Made by a program: the position numbers and the translations under genes. From Roseivirga sp. (GTDB taxonomy: Bacteria > Bacteroidota > Bacteroidia > Cytophagales > Cyclobacteriaceae), in the NCBI GenBank assembly GCA_021404565.1, contig JAAWWF010000026.1:481104-545103 (forward strand): 64,000 bases of DNA. The letters are read 5' to 3'. The notes below the pieces were generated by a model. The model did not search any database and was not told where the DNA came from. It saw only the letters and a program-made list of their open reading frames with translations. Position 1 is the stretch's first letter. Each line of letters begins with the position of its first letter. This document shows, one piece after another, positions 1-7,605 of the stretch.

Positions 1-1215
1 ATTATTGAGGTGTTGCTGTATAATTTTATGGTTAGGTTCTATACCTATGGCGCAGTTCAGGTCGAATGATACGCAGGCATCTCCAATAAGCCGGGCCGAC
101 TGCAGTACGTTATAAGCCATTACCGGCTTGAATACATTGAGTTCATAGTGACCTTGCGCTCCGCCAACTGAGACGGTCACATCGTTACCCATTACCTGGG
201 CACATACCATGGTCATGGCTTCGCATTGGGTGGGGTTCACTTTACCGGGCATAATAGAAGAGCCGGGCTCGTTTGCCGGGATAATGATTTCGCCAATGCC
301 CGAACGCGGCCCGGAGGCGAGCATGCGAATGTCATTGGCAATTTTATTCAGTGAAACAGATAGCTGCTTCAGCGCCCCGTGTGTTTCTACCAGCGCATCA
401 TGGGCTGCCAGGGCTTCAAACTTGTTTTCTGCAGTAATGAAAGGATGGCCTGTGAATTCGGCAATCTTTTCAGCCACAAGCTCTGAATAACCTTCAGGTG
501 TATTAATACCGGTGCCTACCGCTGTACCTCCCAGGGCGAGCTCTGAAAGGTGCGCCAGGGTGTTTTTTAATGCTTTAAGTCCGTGATCCAATTGAGAAAC
601 GTAACCGGAAAACTCCTGACCCAGGGTCAGTGGGGTAGCGTCCATCAGGTGCGTTCGACCTATTTTCACCACATTCATCAGGGCTGTTGACTTGGCCCTG
701 AGTGTATTTCGCAATTGCTCAACTCCGGGAATGGTGGTTTCCACAATCATTTTATAGGCAGCGATATGCATCCCGGTAGGATAAGTATCATTAGATGACT
801 GCGATTTGTTCACATCATCATTGGGATGCACAGTGCTTTTTCCTTCACCTAAAGTATTACCTGCCAATACATGTGATCGGTTGGCCACGACTTCATTCAC
901 ATTCATATTAGACTGAGTGCCTGAACCTGTTTGCCATACTACCAATGGAAACTGGTCATCGTGTTTACCTTCCAGAATCTCTTCGCATACTGCAGAGATC
1001 AAATCTCTTTTTTCTTCACTTAAAACACCCAGGGCACAGTTGGTGTGAGCGGCCGCTTTTTTCAGATAGGCAAAGCCATAAACTACCTCCAGGGGCATAC
1101 TGGCCTCAGGGCCTATTTTGAAATTATCACGTGAGCGTTGGGTCTGTGCACCCCAGTATTTATCGGCAGGTACTTTTACCTCGCCCATGGTATCCTTTTC
1201 AATTCTGTATTCCAT
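1..1215 (-). CDS. fumC: class II fumarate hydratase, C-terminus cut by window edge
   Basis: Catalyses the reversible hydration of fumarate to malate in the TCA cycle, as a cytoplasmic homotetramer. The minus-strand frame is open from the ATG at 1215 to base 1 (405 codons), so roughly the last 60 residues of a usual 460-470 residue FumC lie outside. The start [13 protein letters not shown] and the following [15 protein letters not shown] stretch are typical of FumC. The fumarase/aspartase signature [13 protein letters not shown] is intact around residues 316-328 and carries the catalytic serine loop. The substrate-site stretch [14 protein letters not shown] is also present. The aspartase AspA is the main alternative; the [11 protein letters not shown] segment and GSGTQSNMN favour fumarase. 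No operon partner is visible. Confidence 0.95.
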   Translation of the reverse strand, partial: MEYRIEKDTMGEVKVPADKYWGAQTQRSRDNFKIGPEASMPLEVVYGFAYLKKAAAHTNCALGVLSEEKRDLISAVCEEILEGKHDDQFPLVVWQTGSGTQSNMNVNEVVANRSHVLAGNTLGEGKSTVHPNDDVNKSQSSNDTYPTGMHIAAYKMIVETTIPGVEQLRNTLRAKSTALMNVVKIGRTHLMDATPLTLGQEFSGYVSQLDHGLKALKNTLAHLSELALGGTAVGTGINTPEGYSELVAEKIAEFTGHPFITAENKFEALAAHDALVETHGALKQLSVSLNKIANDIRMLASGPRSGIGEIIIPANEPGSSIMPGKVNPTQCEAMTMVCAQVMGNDVTVSVGGAQGHYELNVFKPVMAYNVLQSARLIGDACVSFDLNCAIGIEPNHKIIQQHLNN

Positions 1216-1291
1216 TATCAGGTGTTTTTCTTTTCGAAGAGCCCAAAATTAGCCATCAGATGCTGAGATAAAAACTATTAGGAGGCTGTTG

Positions 1292-1400
1292 TTCACCGAA
1301 AGCCAAAAAAAGCGGGAATACTCGTTCGGGCGTTTACCGATAACCTGCGTACGTTCACCGATTTCTGTCATCGGTGAGTCCTGATCTGCCCGTACATTTG
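1292..1400 (+). promoter_or_regulatory. putative LytTR-type operator and promoter of the liaF operon
   Basis: Three related 9-mers lie upstream of the LiaF/LytS/LytTR genes: TTCACCGAA (1292-1300), TTTACCGAT (1333-1341) and TTCACCGAT (1354-1362). The last two are exactly 21 bases apart, and the first is 41 bases before the second. LytTR domains are known to bind pairs of about 9-base direct repeats with a period of 21-22 bases. The last copy also forms an 8-base inverted repeat with ATCGGTGA (1370-1377). A Bacteroidota -7 box, TACATTTG, follows at 1393-1400. Autoregulation by the LytTR protein at 3584-4330 is an inference. Confidence 0.55.
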
Positions 1401-1435
1401 AATGTGTTTAATGCACAAAGGTTAAACCCAAAAGG

Positions 1436-1529
1436 CTGACGAAAGCAAGCTTTGTCAGGGTTAACCTTGACAAAAATCCCGGTCAAAAGGATTTTTCGTC
1501 AAATGAGCGATAGAAACGCTATTGCTCAT
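1436..1529 (+). other. three tandem hairpins in the long liaF leader
   Basis: Between the promoter-like box at 1393-1400 and the ATG at 1688 three hairpins follow each other. The first is CTGAC-g-AAAG (1436-1445) against CTTTGTCAG (1450-1458). The second is GACAAAAATCC (1469-1479) against GGATTTTTcGTC (1489-1500). The third is ATGAGCgATAG (1503-1513) against CTATtGCTCAT (1519-1529), 11 pairs with a G-U and a 5-base loop. No long T-run follows any of them, so they look like a structured leader rather than terminators. The rest of the 1216-1687 spacer holds no open frame worth calling. Confidence 0.4.
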
Positions 1530-1687
1530 GAAGGTTAAAAACAAACAACGGTCAATAACCAAAGGTCAAAACTCAAAAAACAACATCTGTCAGAAGGTTG
1601 GTCCCCGAGAGACAGGAATCAAAAACTCAAAATTATTAACAGGTCGGCTGGCGGCACAAACCGCCAGCATTTTAAAATCTAGAAATC

Positions 1688-2407
1688 ATGGCTAACAACC
1701 CAAATAAACGCTACATACTCGGAGGCATACTCGTATTAATAGGCGGTCTCCTGGTACTTGAGAATCTTCGCGTTCTCGACAACATCTTTCCTTACTACCT
1801 CTTCGATTGGTATTCTATTCCATTACTGATAGGAATTGTACTAATCACTACCAGAGACAAAGTGGGCTTCGGTATCGCCCTTACCATATTTGGTAGCATC
1901 TTCCTTCTCGAAGAAATGAGTCACTATTACAGATGGCGCTTTGACTTCTGGGACGTGTTCGACTTCTGGCCAATCGTATTCATCGCTGTAGGACTGTCAC
2001 TTATTTTGCGCAAGGGGCGTCATAGCAATGGAGGTTGGAATCAAAAAAAAAAGTTTGACGACTCAGACACCGACTATGTGGACGAAATGGCATTCTTCGG
2101 TGGATCAGACAGAATTATCACTTCAAAAGAATTCAAGGGAGGTAAGCTCACTTCAATATTTGGAGGAACAGATTTAAATCTTGTGAACGCAGATTTAGCC
2201 ACGGGCACGAACGTATTGGATGTATTTGTTCTTTTTGGCGGCACGGATATACTGGTTCCTTCAGACATGAATGTGAAAATTAAGGTTACGTCAATCTTCG
2301 GAGCTTTTTCTGACGAGCGCAAAGTGCTCAATGAGAATCCTGACAACGATGGCAAAGAACTGATCATCAAGGGACTGGTTCTGTTTGGCGGAGGCGATGT
2401 GAAATAA
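1688..2407 (+). CDS. LiaF-like membrane protein
   Basis: Predicted inner-membrane protein of 239 residues, probably an envelope-stress accessory of the adjacent kinase. Residues 8-30, 42-60, 60-78 and 92-108 are hydrophobic segments, followed by a basic linker and a soluble C-terminal half (about 130-239). That half has repeated glycine-rich strands: FFGGSDR, IFGGTDLNL, LFGGTDI, IFGAFSDER and LFGGGDV. This is the pattern of the LiaF/VraT C-terminal beta-helix. In Firmicutes LiaF inhibits the LiaS kinase; the same gene order with a LytS-type kinase and LytTR regulator suggests an analogous role here (inference). A hairpin with a T-run separates it from the kinase gene. Confidence 0.8.
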   Translation: MANNPNKRYILGGILVLIGGLLVLENLRVLDNIFPYYLFDWYSIPLLIGIVLITTRDKVGFGIALTIFGSIFLLEEMSHYYRWRFDFWDVFDFWPIVFIAVGLSLILRKGRHSNGGWNQKKKFDDSDTDYVDEMAFFGGSDRIITSKEFKGGKLTSIFGGTDLNLVNADLATGTNVLDVFVLFGGTDILVPSDMNVKIKVTSIFGAFSDERKVLNENPDNDGKELIIKGLVLFGGGDVK

Positions 2408-2496
2408 GCACATCATGCCTAACCCCTCCGTCATACCCCTGCGATCCATATAACGGGCGCAGGGGAGGCCAAGGGGCTCAGAAAAAATCACTAATT

Positions 2497-2518
2497 TCCG
2501 CTTTAAGCGGATTTTTTT
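2497..2518 (+). terminator. terminator-like hairpin between liaF-like gene and kinase
   Basis: TCCGC (2497-2501), loop TTTAA, GCGGA (2507-2511), then seven Ts (2512-2518). It ends 10 bases before the GTG start of the kinase, so it could attenuate read-through from the liaF-like gene. The stem is only five pairs, so its strength is uncertain. Confidence 0.5.
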
Positions 2519-2528
2519 ATACCCTATA

Positions 2529-3587
2529 GTGAACCATCCATTTCTCAAAGACAGGAATATTTTTATCTACACGGCCATCTGGCTGGTGATAGCCGCATGT
2601 TATGCCCTCGCGCTCTATTATTTTTATGACTTTGAGGTAAACCAGGCACTGAGCGATAGTCTCATTTTTAATGGCCTGTTCTATGGTCTGGGTATGATTT
2701 TCTGGTTTGTAGTACGCTACAATTCCTTCGATGCCTCCCAGTTGTTGAACTTGCTGGCCAGTCACTTTGCCTCGGCTGGTCTTTCCATTGCCCTGGCAGT
2801 ATTTCTCACGAATGCGGTGCTCAGGGGCATTATGGAACCTGATGATGAATACACAAAATACCTGGCTGATTCTATTGCCTGGCGATCTGCCCTCGGGGTG
2901 ATGTATTACAGTGTGATCATTTTGGTTTACTACCTGATACGGTATTACTATGACCTGAATGAACGGATGCAGCAGCAATCGCAGCTGGAAACCATGCTTA
3001 AGGAATCGGAGCTGGAAATGCTCAAATCACAGATCAATCCGCACTTTATATTTAACAGCCTGAATTCTATTTCATCGCTGACTATTACGGCTCCCGACAG
3101 GGCCAGGGCTATGGTGATCAAGCTCTCAGATTTTTTACGCTATTCATTGGGCAAAGAAAATGACCAACTCAACTCTTTGGAAGAAGAGCTGAATAACCTG
3201 CTACTCTACCTGGATATCGAGAAGGTTCGTTTTGGAGATCGGCTAAAGGTGGAAACGGAGGTACAGGATGAGGCTATGCCTTGTACCCTGCCCAACCTTA
3301 TTTTGCAGCCCCTTTTTGAGAATGCTATAAAGCATGGTATTTATGAGAGCCTGGAGCAGGTGACTATCAGGTTGGTGGCCGTACGGGATGGCAATATTCT
3401 TCGGGTGACAGTCAGCAACGAATTTGACCCTAAAGCCATAAGCCGCAAAGGCAAGGGGATAGGGCTGAAAAATGTGACTCAGCGCCTGAAGGTAATCTAT
3501 GGGGTACCTAAATTGGTATTTACAGAAAAGACTGATAATTTATTTTCTGTTAGGCTGGATATCCCTCAAATCAACCTTGAACCATGA
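2529..3587 (+). CDS. LytS-type sensor histidine kinase
   Basis: Membrane histidine kinase of 352 residues that should phosphorylate the LytTR regulator encoded immediately downstream. It starts with GTG at 2529. Four hydrophobic segments (about 11-32, 45-63, 76-95, 118-138) form the sensor part; no extracytoplasmic domain is visible. A short helical linker (142-168) precedes the His_kinase motif SQINPHFIFNSLNSISSL, with the phospho-acceptor at H172. The ATPase part has the N-box LPNLILQPLFENAIKHG and the G-box GKGIGLKNVTQRL. Its stop codon overlaps the regulator start by four bases (ATGA), indicating translational coupling. Confidence 0.92.
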   Translation: MNHPFLKDRNIFIYTAIWLVIAACYALALYYFYDFEVNQALSDSLIFNGLFYGLGMIFWFVVRYNSFDASQLLNLLASHFASAGLSIALAVFLTNAVLRGIMEPDDEYTKYLADSIAWRSALGVMYYSVIILVYYLIRYYYDLNERMQQQSQLETMLKESELEMLKSQINPHFIFNSLNSISSLTITAPDRARAMVIKLSDFLRYSLGKENDQLNSLEEELNNLLLYLDIEKVRFGDRLKVETEVQDEAMPCTLPNLILQPLFENAIKHGIYESLEQVTIRLVAVRDGNILRVTVSNEFDPKAISRKGKGIGLKNVTQRLKVIYGVPKLVFTEKTDNLFSVRLDIPQINLEP

Positions 3588-4330
3588 TCAAAGCCATAAT
3601 TATTGACGATGAACAGCTTGCACGTGATATCATTCGTGCTTACCTCAAGCCCTTTGCGGAAATCGAAGTAGTAAAGGAGTGTGGAGATGGTTTTCAGGGA
3701 CTCAAGGCTATTCAGGAAGAGAAGCCCGATCTTATTTTTCTGGATATCCAGATGCCCAAAATCACGGGCTTTGAAATGCTGGAGTTGATAGACGAGCCAC
3801 CGGCAGTTATTTTCAGCACGGCCTTTGATCAATATGCGATTAAGGCCTTTGAATCAAATGCCACAGATTACCTGCTCAAGCCTTATGCGGAGGATCGCTT
3901 TAAAGAGGCGGTGAAAAAAGCCCTTGATAAGATAGGCTCGAAGCAGTCGCCCAAAGAAGAGCTAAGCGCCTTACGCGATAAGCAAAAAGAGGGAGCTGAG
4001 ACCATGGACAGAGTGGTTGTGAAAACCGGCAACAAGATTCACATCCTGTCACTCGATCAGATCTCACATTTTCAGGCACAGGACGACTATGTGGAGATTC
4101 ATTCCGATCAGGGCAAATATCTGAAACAAATGCGCATGAAGCATTTGGAAGAGGGACTCCCGGAAGGTGAATTTGTAAGAATACATCGCTCACATATCGT
4201 AAGAGTAAAGGGCATAGAAAAGCTGGAACTCTACGAGAAAGATTCATATCTGCTTACTCTCAAAACAGGAGTTCAGCTACCTGTAAGCCGCAGTGGGCAT
4301 GGTAAACTCAAAGAGGTGTTGAAGTACTAG
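3584..4330 (+). CDS. LytTR-family response regulator
   Basis: DNA-binding response regulator of 248 residues. The receiver domain (1-115) has the acidic pair D8/D9, phospho-acceptor D54 in LIFLDIQMP and the conserved K99 in DYLLKP. The LytTR domain (about 143-245) contains the typical FQAQDDYVEIHSDQGKYL and FVRIHRSHIV segments. It is the cognate partner of the kinase at 2529-3587 by overlap. The TTCACCGAT repeats at 1292-1362, with their 21-base period, are a plausible target. The gene converges on a permease gene, with a gap of only 9 bases. Confidence 0.93.
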   Translation: MIKAIIIDDEQLARDIIRAYLKPFAEIEVVKECGDGFQGLKAIQEEKPDLIFLDIQMPKITGFEMLELIDEPPAVIFSTAFDQYAIKAFESNATDYLLKPYAEDRFKEAVKKALDKIGSKQSPKEELSALRDKQKEGAETMDRVVVKTGNKIHILSLDQISHFQAQDDYVEIHSDQGKYLKQMRMKHLEEGLPEGEFVRIHRSHIVRVKGIEKLELYEKDSYLLTLKTGVQLPVSRSGHGKLKEVLKY

Positions 4331-4339
4331 CCAAGAGCT

Positions 4340-6796
4340 TTATTCTTCTCTCAGACTATTTACGGGGTTTACCCGGCTGGCCTTGATGGTTTGACCTGCC
4401 ATAAACAAGGCAGAGACTATGGCAATCATTACCAGTGGAAGCACATACACCCATATAGGGATACTGATTCTGAGAGCATAACTGTTGAGCCAGGCATTGG
4501 CCAGGTAATATACCAAAGGAGAAGCCAATAAGGCGGAAATGATCAGGGCGGTAAACGCATTTTCAGACAGCAAACGAAGCAGTTGAGTAGGTGTGGCGCC
4601 CAGGATTTTCCTGATACCCAACTCCTTTTTCTTTTGGGCAACTGTGTAAGCGGTAAGGCCTAAAAGACCCAGGTTGGCAATGACTATGGCCAGCAAAGCA
4701 AAGAGCGTGATTACACCCCGCAATTGTTTTTCACTATTGAATAAACGGTCGAAATGTTCATTCATAAAGAAAGTGACCATGGGGTCGCGGAAAAAGAACT
4801 CATTCCACGCTTTGCTCAGATAATCGGGTATCTGCCCCATCACGGTTGGGTTGAGCCTGACCATAAAATACTCATCGGCCCACGGGGACTCATAACCACG
4901 GATCAATGGAAAAACCGCAGGTGTAGTTTCGGGTGAATGAGATTGTTGTTGATGGTCACGAACTACCCCAATGATCGGACTGGTATGTGTATCGGCTCCA
5001 GTGCCTCCCCAACCCAGCCCTTTGCCCAATGCTTCTTCTGCTGTTTCATAGCCAAAGAGTCTCATGGCAGATTCGTTGATCAGCACTCCCCCATTGTTGG
5101 CGGGTCGGTTTTCATCAAAATCAGTTCCTGCCACCAGGGCCAGACCTGTGGTACTGGTAAAGTCGTAATCGATGCGGTGTATTTTGGTAATAAAAGACTG
5201 GTTGGCACCTGCCGGCCGAAATGAGGAATACCCCACTATGGCTCTGCCCGGGATAAAATTGGCATTGGTCACGCCCAATACCTCCGGCTGATCCAGTAGT
5301 TTTTGCTTAAAATTCTGATAGTCGGCATAGTGATGAGAAGATTTGATTTTGGGGCCTTTGACAACCAGTAGCTGCTCAAGGTCTATACCCATATCCCTGT
5401 CGCGTAAAAAACTGGTTTGCTGATAAATCAGCAGGGTACCGGCAATGAGCAAAATGGTTATCACATATTGAAATACCACCAGGCTTTTGCGTAAAAGGTT
5501 GCCTTTACCTGAAAAACGGAACTGACCTTTGAGCACGAGTACCGGTCTGAAGCCGGAAAGCACCAGTGCAGGGTATACATTGGCCAATAATGAACCCGCC
5601 AGAAACATTGCCATCATCGACCCAATCTGATAGCTGGAAAGGTCGGTCAGCGAAAGCTCCAGCACTACAAAATCGTTGAATATGGGTATTAAAACTAAAG
5701 CCAGGCCAATGCTTAGCACAATGGCCAGTACAGCGAGGGTAAGCGATTCAACCATAAACTGTAGGATGAGCTCTGACTTTTTACTGCCAAGCACCTTACG
5801 TACGCCTACTTCCCTGGCTCGTTCCAAAGAGCGCGAAGTGCTCAGATTGATATAGTTGATCCAGGCAATGAACAGGATAAAGAAGCTTACAATGGTGAGT
5901 ACTTTCAGCATATTGGCTTTGCCGGCTGTTTTGTATTCATCGGAATATTGGTGTCCCAGGCTTATGTCGGTGAGGGGCTGAAACCAGGCCTTCATTTCTT
6001 CATTCCGAGGCCCGTAGATAAGCTGCTGTTTTTCCAGCTCAAATTGCATAAGCTTTTCATTGACGTGATCTATATCAGTGCCGGGCCTGAATTTGAAATA
6101 CACATAAAAGGCCTGCCAAAACCAATGATTTTCAATATCCCATTCAGGATGCTCTGTGAGCTTTGTATACACTGAAGGGATGATGTCTATTTGACTGATG
6201 TGCGTATTGGAGGGTAGGTCTTCGAAGATTCCTGTAATCTCGTAATTGATGGAGCGCTCACCGGTAAGGTTGAGCACGCGGCCCACAGGATTTTGGTTGC
6301 CAAAATATTTACGGGCTGTAGAGGCAGAAATCACTGCAGTATAAGGACGTTTCAGAACTTCTTTTTCGCTGCCAGCCAGTAGGGGAAATGAAAAGAACTC
6401 AAAAAAAGTAGAGTCGCCATAGTAGACATTGGTTTCCTCAAAAACTGCCGGTGATTCCAGGTCGGTGCGTGAGGCCACCTGTCTTTTAGGAACCGTCTGA
6501 TGAAGCCGTGTATAGCTCTCTACTTCAGGAATGGCATCGGCAATACTCCAGGCAAAGGGTGGTGGTGCCTCTGCTCTTTCTCCCTGAGATCGTCCCTGTT
6601 GAATCCAGTGACTGTTGAGGCGGTAAATCCGGTCTTTGTGAACATGAAACTGATCATAGGACGATTCATGGTTGAGATAAAGCCTGAGCAACAGAAAAGA
6701 AACCATGCCCAAAGTGAGGCCGAGGGCATTGATAAATGTAAAAGTTCGCTTTTTCAGCAAGTGCCTGACTGCTGAGGCTAAGTAGATCCGGATCAT
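4340..6796 (-). CDS. ABC transporter permease, FtsX/MacB type
   Basis: Inner-membrane protein of 818 residues with the duplicated MacB-like layout common in Bacteroidota. It has TM1 (about 20-42), a periplasmic MacB_PCD-like region (45-280), three TMs (about 295-430) and a further TM near 435-460. A second periplasmic region (470-690) and a final three-TM block (695-815) follow. FtsX signatures are visible twice: SLERAREVGVRKVLGSKKSEL and KKKELGIRKILGATPTQLL. It begins MIRIYLASAVRHLLKKRTF. Unlike the two permeases downstream it lacks a soluble N-terminal prefix. No ATPase gene is adjacent, so its partner must be encoded elsewhere. Such proteins are usually annotated as antimicrobial-peptide or lipid-related ABC permeases; the substrate is unknown. 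Confidence 0.9.
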   Translation of the reverse strand: MIRIYLASAVRHLLKKRTFTFINALGLTLGMVSFLLLRLYLNHESSYDQFHVHKDRIYRLNSHWIQQGRSQGERAEAPPPFAWSIADAIPEVESYTRLHQTVPKRQVASRTDLESPAVFEETNVYYGDSTFFEFFSFPLLAGSEKEVLKRPYTAVISASTARKYFGNQNPVGRVLNLTGERSINYEITGIFEDLPSNTHISQIDIIPSVYTKLTEHPEWDIENHWFWQAFYVYFKFRPGTDIDHVNEKLMQFELEKQQLIYGPRNEEMKAWFQPLTDISLGHQYSDEYKTAGKANMLKVLTIVSFFILFIAWINYINLSTSRSLERAREVGVRKVLGSKKSELILQFMVESLTLAVLAIVLSIGLALVLIPIFNDFVVLELSLTDLSSYQIGSMMAMFLAGSLLANVYPALVLSGFRPVLVLKGQFRFSGKGNLLRKSLVVFQYVITILLIAGTLLIYQQTSFLRDRDMGIDLEQLLVVKGPKIKSSHHYADYQNFKQKLLDQPEVLGVTNANFIPGRAIVGYSSFRPAGANQSFITKIHRIDYDFTSTTGLALVAGTDFDENRPANNGGVLINESAMRLFGYETAEEALGKGLGWGGTGADTHTSPIIGVVRDHQQQSHSPETTPAVFPLIRGYESPWADEYFMVRLNPTVMGQIPDYLSKAWNEFFFRDPMVTFFMNEHFDRLFNSEKQLRGVITLFALLAIVIANLGLLGLTAYTVAQKKKELGIRKILGATPTQLLRLLSENAFTALIISALLASPLVYYLANAWLNSYALRISIPIWVYVLPLVMIAIVSALFMAGQTIKASRVNPVNSLREE

Positions 6797-7275
6797 GAAT
6801 TAAAATGTCGGTTGAACCCTGGTTTTTACTCCTGTAACCGACTACGGTTCTGCAATCCCCGTGTACTACCAGCCAATTGGGTCAAACGACACAGATAATA
6901 AGTCAAATCGAAAGTGCTTACCTATTTTTGTGCGACCTCCGGCTGGTTCATATTTCCTGTGCCGACTTGCACGATAAATGAGCTGCGAGGTGAGGCGCTA
7001 GCTGATATAAAATAGTAGCACATATCTCCTCCCAGGATAGAGGAGCTGGAAACAACCGGTCTTTCAGCTTCTTGTCTACAGCTACAACCGCATCTTCTTT
7101 TTCCATGTGCAACTATTTGTATTTCAATCAATCTCTTAAGTGATTCCTTTATGTCAAAAGGGTCACTTTCTGTCGAATTATAGGTATTTGAGAGTAAAGC
7201 GTTGGTTTGAGATATTGACCGAACCATTACTTTGACAAAAGTTATACTTATATTAGTTTGACAAAATGTATATAA
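6797..7275 (+). promoter_or_regulatory. divergent spacer with direct repeat before padR
   Basis: This 479-base spacer between a minus-strand permease and a plus-strand padR gene contains no convincing gene. The 10-mer TTTGACAAAA occurs twice, at 7231-7240 and 7257-7266 (period 26), the second only 9 bases before the padR ATG. This is the place where a PadR repressor would bind its own promoter. A consensus -7 box TATTTTTG sits at 6923-6930 with nothing obvious behind it. A short dyad AACCG-acta-CGGTT lies at 6837-6850, upstream of the permease. Confidence 0.45.
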
Positions 7276-7605
7276 ATGAAAGGTGACAATCTGGGAGAGT
7301 TTGAAGAGCTGGTGATGCTGACCTGTGTGCTGCTGAAAAATGAGGCCTATGGAATCAGAATCGTGGAAGAAATCTTCAATAAAATGGACAGGAGAGTAAA
7401 TCTTAGTGCGGTACATGTGACCCTTTACAGACTAGAGGATAAAGGGCTGGTAAACTCTACCATGATGGGAGCGACCAGTCAAAGGGGTGGAAGGAGAAAA
7501 CGGGTTTTTGAGGTTACCTCCCTTGGCATCAGGATTCTGAGAGAAACGAAAGCCAAACGAGAGAATCTGTGGAGTCTTATTCCTGAACTGAATCCACAAT
7601 CGTGA
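7276..7605 (+). CDS. PadR-family transcriptional regulator
   Basis: Small winged-helix regulator of 109 residues. It begins MKGDNLGEFEELVMLTCVLL, then YGIRIVEEIF, VHVTLYRLEDKGLV and GGRRKRVFEVTSLGIRIL, which is the PadR N-terminal domain with its wing. It lacks the long C-terminal dimerisation domain, as is usual for the short PadR subfamily linked to permeases in Bacteroidota. It overlaps the following permease gene by four bases (GTGA), so the two are translated together. The inferred role is repression of the permease gene and itself through the TTTGACAAAA repeats just upstream. Confidence 0.9.
   Translation: MKGDNLGEFEELVMLTCVLLKNEAYGIRIVEEIFNKMDRRVNLSAVHVTLYRLEDKGLVNSTMMGATSQRGGRRKRVFEVTSLGIRILRETKAKRENLWSLIPELNPQS

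Noticed and set aside
2074..2978. Long antisense frames over the LiaF-like and kinase genes
   Set aside because: Shadows of well-supported genes, without independent motifs.
6922..7416. 164-codon minus-strand frame opposite the padR start
   Set aside because: It runs antisense into padR, lacks a plausible start and has shadow-like composition.
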